From contig JACPDC010000197.1 of NCBI GenBank assembly GCA_016184235.1, forward strand, positions 1 to 14,390: DNA of 14,390 nt, in the 5' to 3' direction. The translations under genes were made by a program, and so were the position numbers. The notes below the pieces were generated by a model, which saw nothing but the letters and a program-made list of their open reading frames with translations, was not told where the DNA came from and did not search any database. The DNA is from Deltaproteobacteria bacterium (lineage in GTDB: Bacteria; Desulfobacterota; Binatia; UBA9968). Position 1 is the first letter of the stretch. Every line of letters starts with the position of its first letter. Positions 1-6,285 of the stretch are shown piece after piece.

Positions 1-215
1 ACAAAAGCTGATCGCAATTGAACTCGCAAGCAGTGCCTCGCTTCGTGTGAGATGAGTTTTTCGAAAGCGGCATATTAGGCACGAGCCGTAAAGTCGGAAA
101 ACCAGGTCATAACAGGTGCCAGGGATTCGTTATTGCATTTCCGGCCCAACTCAGAGCGTCAGGAATTGCTTAGCAACAAGGGCTGAGCTCACATTAGGCC
201 GCCTGTAGTTGTTCG

Positions 216-587
216 ATGAAGCTGAAGTCAAGGTATTCTATAGAATTCGCGGCCTCAAGCAGCGCGGTTCCGGCTTTGATAGCTCTCTTACATTCGCTAA
301 ATGGTGGCGCCATGGTTCAGGCGGCCGTGGTGAGATCCGCTGTTACATTTGTCGCCTTCTTCCTTTTTTTGCTAACCGCTCAGTTGACGGCCGTCCGAGA
401 GCGCAGCGGCAATCTGGAGCTGAGCCCCTGGTTTGTATGGTTCACGGTCGGTGGAGTTATCGTTTTTCTCGTAGGCACAATTGCTGCTGGTCATTTGCTC
501 GCCGGCTTGGCCGCAGTGGGTGTATGGTTGGTCGTGGTCTTGAGTGTCCAGGCATTGACCCGTATTTGGAAGCATAAGAAAGCGTAA
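216..587 (+). CDS. Small predicted membrane protein, function unknown
   Basis: I do not recognise this 123-residue protein. From about residue 40 it has three hydrophobic stretches: roughly 40-58 (rich in V, F and L), 72-92 starting at the PWFVWF segment, and 93-115. A short basic tail ending KHKK follows, so a three-helix inner-membrane protein is likely. The start is uncertain. The ATG at 216 has no visible Shine-Dalgarno, and an in-frame ATG at 312 would give a 91-residue protein that keeps all three helices. A perfect 12-base palindrome (235-246) lies between the two candidate starts, which leaves the later start plausible. An overlapping ORF in another frame is arginine- and cysteine-rich and looks like a shadow. 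Base composition is less GC-rich than in the genes to the right, so this may be an acquired or decaying segment. No neighbour suggests a role. Confidence 0.45.
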   Translation: MKLKSRYSIEFAASSSAVPALIALLHSLNGGAMVQAAVVRSAVTFVAFFLFLLTAQLTAVRERSGNLELSPWFVWFTVGGVIVFLVGTIAAGHLLAGLAAVGVWLVVVLSVQALTRIWKHKKA

Positions 588-675
588 CCAGACTGCAGCA
601 GTCCGCTCATCTCGCTTTAGGCTGACGTTGACATCACTACGCCAGAGGCGTAGCGTGCAACCGAGGCGTTTGAAC

Positions 676-843
676 ATGGGTAAAAAACTCAAAGGGCGTG
701 CGCTGGCGAAATTCGAGGCGGGGCGCGATGTTTGGCAAGAGGTGTTGGACGGGGTGCGTGAAATCAAGGCAGGCGGTGGCACACGGTCCGTGGTTGAGCC
801 GCGCTCACCGATTGTGCGCGCACGCTTGAAAGCCGGTCTTTAA
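676..843 (+). CDS. Short ORF resembling the N-terminal part of a HigA/NadS-like HTH antitoxin, probably truncated
   Basis: The ORF encodes 55 residues from the ATG at 676, which has a GAGG-type ribosome site at about 662-666. The frame stays open upstream to 628, but the later start is better supported. The residues RDVWQEVLDGVREIKAGG and, near the end, SPIVRARLKAGL match the usual front half of short HTH antitoxin/regulator proteins of the NadS/HigA type. In those, the sequence after KAGL normally runs straight on into the helix-turn-helix (SQ-x-x-F-A-x-x-L). Here a TAA follows the Leu at once, so the DNA-binding domain is missing. Family members are usually about 95-110 residues. The stop overlaps the larC stop tail-to-tail in the sequence TTAA, which marks a possible rearrangement junction. 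No toxin gene is visible beside it. It could be a remnant, or a real small protein of unknown role. Confidence 0.5.
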   Translation: MGKKLKGRALAKFEAGRDVWQEVLDGVREIKAGGGTRSVVEPRSPIVRARLKAGL

Positions 844-2012
844 CGGGAGTTCGTTTTAAAACTCCTCACCACCTCGTCGTAGAGGGCCTTCAAAGGAATC
901 TTCTTCGCCTGAGCGATCCGTCTTAGATCCTCGTATTCCGGCGTCGCTCTCTTTGTCCCGTCCGGCTCCGCGATAACTTTGACCTTCACCGGGCCGAAGC
1001 GGGTCTTAATTGTTTTCGTTGCGCGCTTGAGGATCATTCTAGCCACGGGATAGTAGCGGACGCCGATGGTCGAGGTTTCGCGGAATAAGATATTGGCGAG
1101 CTTTTCTCTCTGGGACGGCTCGGCGATGATGCGCAGTAAAGTTCCAGGGCGGTTTTTCTTCATCTGGATCGAGGATAAAAAGACGTCACGGGCGCCGGCG
1201 GCAAACAGACGGTCAAGAACGTAGTCGTAAAATTCCGGATTCATATCGTCGATGTTGGTCTCCATGACCAGCATCTGTTCCTGTTTCGAGGATGCCTCGC
1301 CCGCGCCGAGGACCAAGCGAAAAAGATTCGGCCTGTCGGGAAATTCCTTCTGGCCGGCGCCGTAGCCGATCTTTTCCACGGTCATGCTCGGCGCCTCGCC
1401 GAAATGTGATCCCAAAGTCGCGATGATCGCCGCTCCCGTCGGGGTTACGGTTTCCGCTGCGAGGTCGATCCATTCGACCGACAGTCCTTTGACCAACTCC
1501 AGCGTCGCCGGTCCCGGCAAGGGAATCGGGCCGTGCCTGGAGCGCGTCACGCCACGGCCCAAAGGAATCCGGGAAAAATGCAACGAGCCTATCTTTAGCT
1601 CCAGGCAGCCGATGGCCGCGGCCATGATATCTACGGTCGAGTCGGTGGCGCCGACTTCGTGAAAGTGGACTTTGTCGGGAGCTACGCCGTGGATCTTTCC
1701 CTCCGCCTCGGCCAGGCGGGCGAAGATCTTCAGGCCAATTTCTTTAACCGCCGAATCGAGCCCGCTCTGCCGGATCATCTCCCGGATCTCCTTCCAGCTC
1801 CGCTCCGGCTCTTTTTTGCCGCAGATGACGCCGAAGCGCGTCGCGCGAATAGCGTGGACGGTTTTCTTTGTGACCTCGAGCCTGTAGTTGAGGCCGGGGA
1901 GCTTTTTCAGCTCGCTCTTGAGTTTGTCCAGCGGCAGTCCGGCGTCGAGGAGGGCCCCCACGAACATGTCGCCGCTGACGCCGCCGATCAAATCGCCGTA
2001 TGCGATGCGCAT
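840..2012 (-). CDS. larC: LarC, nickel-inserting enzyme of nickel-pincer nucleotide cofactor synthesis
   Basis: LarC is the CTP-dependent cyclometallase that puts nickel into the pyridinium bisthiocarboxylate mononucleotide, making the nickel-pincer cofactor of lactate racemase (LarA) and its relatives in the cytoplasm. This 390-residue protein has the family landmarks: an N-terminal SGDMF (13-17), HFHEVGATDS (117-126), the segment GRGVTRSRHGPIPLPGPATL (152-171), VTPTGAA (189-195), and the second-half signature ETNIDDMNPEFYDYV (251-265) followed by a KKNRPG turn. Length is normal for a full protein. Both halves are in one frame, unlike the Lactobacillus gene, which needs a programmed frameshift. 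The N-terminus reads YGDLIGG where YFDCFSG is common. The start has a good AAGGA ribosome site (complement of 2021-2025), 8 bases from the ATG. No larA, larB or larE is in the window. The 3' end overlaps the short plus-strand ORF at TTAA (840-843). Confidence 0.93.
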   Translation of the reverse strand: MRIAYGDLIGGVSGDMFVGALLDAGLPLDKLKSELKKLPGLNYRLEVTKKTVHAIRATRFGVICGKKEPERSWKEIREMIRQSGLDSAVKEIGLKIFARLAEAEGKIHGVAPDKVHFHEVGATDSTVDIMAAAIGCLELKIGSLHFSRIPLGRGVTRSRHGPIPLPGPATLELVKGLSVEWIDLAAETVTPTGAAIIATLGSHFGEAPSMTVEKIGYGAGQKEFPDRPNLFRLVLGAGEASSKQEQMLVMETNIDDMNPEFYDYVLDRLFAAGARDVFLSSIQMKKNRPGTLLRIIAEPSQREKLANILFRETSTIGVRYYPVARMILKRATKTIKTRFGPVKVKVIAEPDGTKRATPEYEDLRRIAQAKKIPLKALYDEVVRSFKTNSR

Positions 2013-2052
2013 TTGTTATGTCCTTACAAAAAACGCTCCTCGGGGGCGACTC

Positions 2053-2104
2053 TTCCGAGCGCAGCTCCCTCGGGAAACGCGCTCTCGGCTGCGGCCGATA
2101 GAGC
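2053..2104 (-). other. Two stem-loops in the larC 5' leader
   Basis: Two adjacent inverted repeats lie 40-92 bases upstream of the larC ATG. The first pairs TTCCGAG (2053-2059) with CTCGGGAA (2069-2076), with one bulged base. The second pairs GCTCTCGGC (2081-2089) with GCCGATAGAGC (2094-2104): nine base pairs with a two-base bulge and a four-base loop. If transcribed with larC they would form a structured leader. I do not recognise a known riboswitch class, and high GC makes chance hairpins common. Confidence 0.3.
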
Positions 2105-2155
2105 AGTGCTTTAACCGAATCTTCCCAGTCGGACGTCCGCAGCCTCGCTCGCGCT

Positions 2156-2183
2156 CCCCTCGGTCGCTTCTCACAGTGAGGGG
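2156..2183. repeat. Inverted repeat CCCCTC/GAGGGG with inner palindrome
   Basis: CCCCTC (2156-2161) is matched by GAGGGG (2178-2183). The right arm overlaps an odd palindrome CTCACAGTGAG (2170-2180), so two alternative pairings exist. The element lies in the hydrolase-larC gap. It could be part of a terminator/leader or an operator; nothing decides this. Confidence 0.3.
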
Positions 2184-2196
2184 ATTTGCCGAGCAA

Positions 2197-2251
2197 GCCG
2201 AAAGCACCAGTCGTGCAAGTTCAAAGAACCCACAAATCTATTGCTTTCGGC
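2197..2251. repeat. 10-bp perfect inverted repeat enclosing two small hairpins, just past the hydrolase gene
   Basis: GCCGAAAGCA (2197-2206) is perfectly matched by TGCTTTCGGC (2242-2251). The enclosed 35 bases contain GTTC-AAA-GAAC (2219-2229), and GCAC-CAGTC-GTGC (2204-2216) overlaps the inner end of the left arm. It begins 28 bases past the stop of the minus-strand hydrolase gene. That position suits a transcript 3' end, but there is no T-run after the stem on the minus strand, so a classical intrinsic terminator is not shown. Confidence 0.4.
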
Positions 2252-2278
2252 GCGCGAGGCGAGTCCCCGAACGAGCTT

Positions 2279-3490
2279 TCACCACGGCGTATGCACCTCT
2301 TTTCCGCTCAGCTCGACGTAGATCTTTTCCGGCTTGAAAGGTTTTCCCTGGAGCCGGTCCGTGAGCCAGTCGACGATCAGCGTGCGCGAGCGCGGGTTGC
2401 GGATCGAATGCTTCTCCCCCTCATAGACGACCAGGACCTTGGGGCTGCGAACTTCGTCCATCAACTGGTAGACGAATTCGATCGGGCAGAGCTCGTCGTC
2501 TTCCCCGGCGACGATGAGATAAGGGCAGGCAATTTTCGGCGCCGCTTCTTTAAGAGTCAGCGTCTTGGCGAATTCGTCAAAGGCCGCCTCATCGTCGTAG
2601 CCAGACATGTACATGTAGTTCATCTTAAAGGTCGGCGAGGCGGTATTGAAAATTGTGTACTGGCTCGGCTCGACGCAGACACCGCTCACGGCCAGGGCCT
2701 TGAAGCGCGGCTCGGCCGCGGCGACCCGCGGCCCCCAGTAAGAGCCCATGCTGGAGCCCATGATCGCCAGGCGATTGGCGTCGATCTCCGGCCGCTTGGC
2801 CAGATAATCGCAGGCGAGCTTTCCGGCATCTTCATAATTGGCAGCTGTGCACTTGATGCCGCCTGCCCGGGTCTCTCCCTGGCCGGGGCCGTCGATCGCG
2901 AGGAGTGCTATGCCCCGCTCCAAAAAAGGATCGCCGTAGATCGGGTTGTCCTCTTTGACGCCGTCCATCCCGGGAATGTAAAGGACGGCAGGGACTTTCT
3001 CCCCCGGCTTCATGCGCGGCGGCAGGTGCAGCAGAGCCTCGATGGATTTTCCCTGGTACGGCAGCGCCACGCGCTCGATCGGCCGGCCCGCGAACCGGAT
3101 GAATTTGTCGTAGCAGGCGCGCTTTTTCTCTCCCCAGGCGATGCGTTTGGCGTTGCCGTCCTCGTAGACCGCCCACATCGCATTGGTGTAAAAGATCGCG
3201 GCGATGTAATAGTGCTCACGCGCCTCCACCTCGTGGCCGGCCTTTTCGGCCTCGCGCGCCAGCTCTTCGCGGCGCTGGGCCGCGCGCGAGAACTCGCGCG
3301 GGATGTCGGTGAACTTTTGCACCCTGCGGCTGATCTCGCGCACATCGCCTTCCACGCCCGGGCCGCAGTTGCGCAGTATCTTCGCAGTCCTGCCCTGATC
3401 CCAATCGAGCCCTCTGGACTGGATCACCTGATCCAGCAGCCATCTTTGCTCGCGCCAGCGTTTCATCTTTCGCTCCGTCTCAACTCTCAT
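2279..3490 (-). CDS. Alpha/beta hydrolase, FrsA/DUF1100-like (dihydropseudooxynicotine-hydrolase type)
   Basis: This is a 403-residue serine-type hydrolase. Residues 1-140 form a mostly helical, charged N-terminal part; an alpha/beta-hydrolase fold follows. The oxyanion-side strand is PAVLYIPGMDG (167-177), and AIDGPGQGETR (198-208) is typical of this group. The nucleophile elbow is GSSMG with Ser247, the likely acid is in GEDDE (Asp332), and His361 lies in EGEKHS. A helical front domain plus this core is typical of FrsA/DUF1100 and 2,6-dihydropseudooxynicotine hydrolase relatives, some of which cleave C-C bonds; the substrate cannot be told from sequence. No signal peptide is seen, so it is probably cytoplasmic. 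The ATG at 3490 has GGGAGG only four bases away; an in-frame ATG eight codons later (3466) with GGAG is also possible. The gene lies upstream of larC on the same strand, 266 bases away, so co-transcription is uncertain. Confidence 0.85.
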   Translation of the reverse strand: MRVETERKMKRWREQRWLLDQVIQSRGLDWDQGRTAKILRNCGPGVEGDVREISRRVQKFTDIPREFSRAAQRREELAREAEKAGHEVEAREHYYIAAIFYTNAMWAVYEDGNAKRIAWGEKKRACYDKFIRFAGRPIERVALPYQGKSIEALLHLPPRMKPGEKVPAVLYIPGMDGVKEDNPIYGDPFLERGIALLAIDGPGQGETRAGGIKCTAANYEDAGKLACDYLAKRPEIDANRLAIMGSSMGSYWGPRVAAAEPRFKALAVSGVCVEPSQYTIFNTASPTFKMNYMYMSGYDDEAAFDEFAKTLTLKEAAPKIACPYLIVAGEDDELCPIEFVYQLMDEVRSPKVLVVYEGEKHSIRNPRSRTLIVDWLTDRLQGKPFKPEKIYVELSGKEVHTPW

Positions 3491-3619
3491 AAAACCTCCC
3501 GCTGCCGGCCCAATTAACTTCGCCTAAACTCGTTTACCGCCCCTCGTCTCCCCGCAGGGGCCTGACTCTAGACAAAAAAGGTATAGAGCGCAACGGGAAA
3601 AGGGCCGGGGCGGAATTGG

Positions 3620-3649
3620 TTGACCGTGACGCCTTTTTATGTCTATAGT
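3620..3649 (+). promoter_or_regulatory. Sigma70-like promoter for the nuo operon
   Basis: TTGACC (3620-3625) and TATAGT (3644-3649) are 18 bases apart, close to the housekeeping consensus. Transcription would start near 3656, leaving a leader of about 28 bases before the nuoA ATG at 3684. The ATG at 3639 lies between the two boxes and so would not be on this transcript. It sits in the divergent region between the hydrolase gene and the operon. No operator sequence is obvious. Confidence 0.5.
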
Positions 3650-3683
3650 ATTTTCTCTCGTTCGAGCGGCAAAAATCGCAATT

Positions 3684-4070
3684 ATGCTGTTTGATTTCGC
3701 CAACGTACTGGTCTTTACGGCCCTGGGCGCCGCCTTTGTAGGCGTCAACCTATTGATCGGCCGTTTGCTCCGCCCATCCAATCCCCAGACGCGCAAGCTC
3801 TCCACTTACGAGTGCGGCGAGCCGGCGAGCGGCAGCGCCTGGGTCAACTTCAACATGCGTTTTTACATTATTGCCTTGATTTTTATCATCTTTGAGGTAG
3901 AGATTGCCTTTGTCTTTCCTGTAGCGACTGCCTTTCGCCGCTGGATCGAGAGCGGGCGGGGGCTGTTCGCCTTCGTCGAGATACTCTTGTTCGTCGGAAT
4001 CCTCTTTCTCGGCCTGGTTTACGCCTGGGCCAAAGGGGATCTGGAATGGGTTAAGAAGATCAAGAGCTGA
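3684..4070 (+). CDS. nuoA: NADH-quinone oxidoreductase subunit A
   Basis: NuoA is a small membrane subunit of complex I that packs against NuoH and NuoJ near the quinone site. The 128-residue product has three transmembrane helices (about 5-25, 58-80, 95-114). Between helices 1 and 2 lies the family loop LSTYECGEP (39-47) followed by GSAWVNFNMRFY. The acidic pair of helix 2 appears as FEVE (Glu71, Glu73), where E. coli has FDVE. The frame is open from an ATG at 3639, which would add 15 residues, but that ATG lies inside the likely promoter, and the protein from 3684 begins MLFDF, as many NuoA proteins do. No strong ribosome site is visible before either start. It is the first gene of the operon; nuoB follows after 24 bases. 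Confidence 0.93.
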   Translation: MLFDFANVLVFTALGAAFVGVNLLIGRLLRPSNPQTRKLSTYECGEPASGSAWVNFNMRFYIIALIFIIFEVEIAFVFPVATAFRRWIESGRGLFAFVEILLFVGILFLGLVYAWAKGDLEWVKKIKS

Positions 4071-4094
4071 TTTTGCGGGAAGAGAGGAGAAAAA

Positions 4095-4607
4095 ATGCAG
4101 CCACTCATTAACTCTTTACCCGAAACGGTCTTCACCACGAAAGTAGATGACCTGCTCAACTGGGGGCGGGCGTCCTCGCAATGGTACATGCTCTTCGGCC
4201 TGGCCTGCTGCGCTATCGAGCTGATGCAGACAGGAGGGCCGCGCGCCGACCTGGATCGCTTCGGCTGCGTTCCCAGAGCGACGCCCCGTCAGTCCGACTT
4301 GATGATCGTAGCCGGGACGCTGACCTATAAAATGGCCAAGCGGACCAAGCTCCTCTACGACCAGATGCCGGACCCGAAATACGTGATCTCGATGGGGAGC
4401 TGCGCCAACTGCGGCGGGCTGTTTCAGCTCGCCTACTCCGTTTGCAAGGGCGTGGACAAGATCATCCCGGTGGATGTCTATGTGCCCGGCTGCCCGCCGC
4501 GCCCCGAGGCGCTGACGGAAGGTCTCCTGCGCATCCAGGATAAGATGATGCGCGAGCGCTGGCTGGTGAAGCCCGCCCGGGCTGCCGAGGCGCCTGTGGG
4601 GGCGTAG
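4095..4607 (+). CDS. nuoB: NADH-quinone oxidoreductase subunit B (N2 cluster protein)
   Basis: NuoB carries the terminal [4Fe-4S] cluster N2, which reduces quinone at the interface with NuoD and NuoH. The 170-residue protein has all four ligands: the tandem pair Cys38-Cys39 in GLACCAIE, Cys103 in GSCANCGG, and Cys133 in VPGCPPRPEA. The conserved TPRQSDLMIVAGTLTYKM (63-80) is also present. It lacks the long C-terminal tail of some homologues. An AGGAG ribosome site (4085-4089) sits five bases before the ATG, the clearest in the operon. The short loop DRFGCVPRATPRQ differs from the more common EVFRxSPRQ form but belongs to a known style of NuoB. nuoC begins three bases after the stop. Confidence 0.97.
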   Translation: MQPLINSLPETVFTTKVDDLLNWGRASSQWYMLFGLACCAIELMQTGGPRADLDRFGCVPRATPRQSDLMIVAGTLTYKMAKRTKLLYDQMPDPKYVISMGSCANCGGLFQLAYSVCKGVDKIIPVDVYVPGCPPRPEALTEGLLRIQDKMMRERWLVKPARAAEAPVGA

Positions 4608-4610
4608 CTC

Positions 4611-5117
4611 GTGGAGGCGAAGGAAATATACGCGAGGACCGAGCGGAAGTTTTCCGGGAAGGTCAGCGGCTTTCAGGGAGATGTCATAGACCCGAATTTC
4701 CGCGTGGAGGCGCAGGCGATCGTGGAGGTATGCCGCTACCTGCGCGATGATCCGGAGCTGAACTTCGAGACGCTGTCGGATCTCACCGGGCTGGATCTGC
4801 CCAAGGAAAACAGGCTCCAGGTCGTTTACCACCTTTACTCTTACTCGAAGCGCCACCAGATCGTCCTCAAAGTCGATTTGCCGAGGGACAATCCCCACGT
4901 CTCCACGATGGAAGGGGTGTGGAAGGTGGCGAATTGGCTGGAGCGGGAGGTCTTCGATCTCTTCGGCGTCATCTTTGAGGGCCACAGCGATTTGAGGAGA
5001 ATCCTGCTGCCGGAGGATTGGGTGGGCTATCCCCTGCGCAAGGACTACGTCGAGCAGGAAGAGTACGACGGCATCAGCACCCAGCGGGCGCCGCTGGTGG
5101 AGAAATTGCTCCGTTAG
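4611..5117 (+). CDS. nuoC: NADH-quinone oxidoreductase subunit C (30 kDa subunit)
   Basis: NuoC is a soluble connecting-arm subunit without cofactors that supports NuoD and NuoB. The 168-residue protein ends with the 30-kDa-subunit signature, beginning ANWLEREVFDLFGVIFEGH (about 106-124) and continuing through LRRILLPEDW to PLRKDY. The start is a GTG at 4611, three bases after the nuoB stop, with only a G-rich stretch upstream; the next in-frame ATG would remove over 20 residues, so GTG and translational coupling to nuoB are preferred. It is a separate gene here, not fused to nuoD as in E. coli. Eleven bases separate its stop from the nuoD ATG. Confidence 0.96.
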   Translation: MEAKEIYARTERKFSGKVSGFQGDVIDPNFRVEAQAIVEVCRYLRDDPELNFETLSDLTGLDLPKENRLQVVYHLYSYSKRHQIVLKVDLPRDNPHVSTMEGVWKVANWLEREVFDLFGVIFEGHSDLRRILLPEDWVGYPLRKDYVEQEEYDGISTQRAPLVEKLLR

Positions 5118-5128
5118 GATTTAAAACC

Positions 5129-6271
5129 ATGAGCGAAGCTCCGCACAACGGAGGCGAGGCCTTTCACACGGAAGATATGACCATCAGCATGGGGCCGCAG
5201 CACCCGAGCACCCACGGGGTGCTGCGCTTCATCGTCAAGACTGATGGGGAGGTGATGAGTGAGGCGATTCCGGACGTCGGCTATCTGCACCGCTCGATCG
5301 AAAAGATCGGCGAGAAGGTGACCTGGCACGGCTACGTCCCGTACACGGACCGCGCCGATTATCTGGCGGCGATGTTCACCAATCAGGCCTTTTGCATGGC
5401 CGCCGAAAAGCTCGGCGGCATCGAGGTCGCCCGGCGCGGCGAGTTCTGCCGCGTGATTGCCTGCGAGCTGAACCGGATCGCGAGCCATCTCATCTCCGTG
5501 GGAACCTTCGGCCAGGATATCGGGGCGGTCACCCCGTTCCTCCATGCGCTCCGGGAAAGGGAAACGATCAATAATTTCATGGAGGAGATCTGCGGCGCCA
5601 GGCTCACCTATAACTATATCAGGATCGGCGGCGTGGGCTACGACATCCTGCCGGAGACCTGCGCGCGCGTCAGAGAGTTTCTCGACCACTTCGAGCCCAT
5701 CGTGGACGAGTACAACCGGCTGCTCTCTTACAACAAAATATTCGTCGAGCGGCTGGCCAACATTGCCGCGATCACCAGGGAGGACGCGTTCCAGTACAAC
5801 ATCGTCGGGCCGAACCTGCGCGCCTGCGGCCTCAAGTGGGATATCCGCAGGGATATTCCTTACTCGGTCTATCCGGAGCTCGAGTTCGACATCCCCGTGG
5901 GCACGGGAGAAAAGGGGACTCTGGGAGACTGCTACGACCGTTACATAGTGCGCATCCGGGAGATGGAGGAGAGCTGTAAAATTTTGAGGCAGTGTCTCAA
6001 GATGCTGCCCAAGGGTCCGGCGATCGCCAAGGTGGCGCGCAAATTCAAGCCGCCCGCAGGGGAAGTCTACGTCCGCGTGGAGGCGCCGCGCGGCGACATG
6101 GGCTTCTATGTGGTGAGCGACGGCAGCGAGTATCCCTACCGGGTGAGGATCCGGACCGGCTCCTTCACCGCGATGAGCCTGATTGACAAGATCAGCCGCG
6201 GCCTCATGGTGGCGGACCTGATCGCGCTGATCGCCAGTCTCGACGTGGACGCGCCGGAGATCGACCGTTAG
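5129..6271 (+). CDS. nuoD: NADH-quinone oxidoreductase subunit D (49 kDa subunit, quinone site)
   Basis: NuoD forms the quinone-binding pocket with NuoB. The 380-residue protein carries GPQHPSTHGVLR near its start; His29 and Tyr78 (in TDRADYL) align with the quinone-contacting His38 and Tyr87 of the Thermus subunit Nqo4. The hydrogenase-like fold is clear from GYLHRSIEKIGE and RGDMGFYVVSDGS. The nickel-ligand cysteines of hydrogenases are absent, as expected. The frame is open further upstream inside nuoC, but the ATG at 5129, with AGGA at 5116-5119 nine bases before it, gives the normal N-terminus. The last residues read SLDVDAPEIDR, where a glycine usually precedes the acidic residue of the terminal DR motif. 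nuoH follows after only 14 bases, leaving no room for nuoE, nuoF or nuoG. Confidence 0.97.
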   Translation: MSEAPHNGGEAFHTEDMTISMGPQHPSTHGVLRFIVKTDGEVMSEAIPDVGYLHRSIEKIGEKVTWHGYVPYTDRADYLAAMFTNQAFCMAAEKLGGIEVARRGEFCRVIACELNRIASHLISVGTFGQDIGAVTPFLHALRERETINNFMEEICGARLTYNYIRIGGVGYDILPETCARVREFLDHFEPIVDEYNRLLSYNKIFVERLANIAAITREDAFQYNIVGPNLRACGLKWDIRRDIPYSVYPELEFDIPVGTGEKGTLGDCYDRYIVRIREMEESCKILRQCLKMLPKGPAIAKVARKFKPPAGEVYVRVEAPRGDMGFYVVSDGSEYPYRVRIRTGSFTAMSLIDKISRGLMVADLIALIASLDVDAPEIDR

Positions 6272-6285
6272 GAAAACACGGCGTC

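Noticed and set aside
2..55. Open frame from the left edge ending QKLIAIELASSASLRVR then TGA, a possible tail of an upstream gene
   Set aside because: Only 17 residues, with no recognisable family; chance frames of this length are common. Positions 56-215 hold nothing I can support, apart from a small palindrome TTGCTTAGCAA at 166-176.
235..246. Perfect 12-base palindrome ATTCTATAGAAT
   Set aside because: Could be an operator if the small membrane protein starts at 312, but it is single and has no supporting context.
243..254. GAATTCGCGGCC, identical to the start of a common cloning prefix
   Set aside because: The match stops after 12 bases and the flanks are ordinary genomic sequence; no other vector-like sequence is present.
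2094..2120. Stretch GATAGAGCAGTGCTTTAAC, which looks like part of a tRNA D-arm and anticodon region
   Set aside because: No acceptor stem, T-arm or cloverleaf can be built around it on either strand.
2186..3517. Long plus-strand open frame opposite the hydrolase
   Set aside because: It is the antisense shadow of a gene with clear catalytic motifs; its translation is Arg/Asp/Leu-rich, has no domain, and stays open because of GC-rich codon use.
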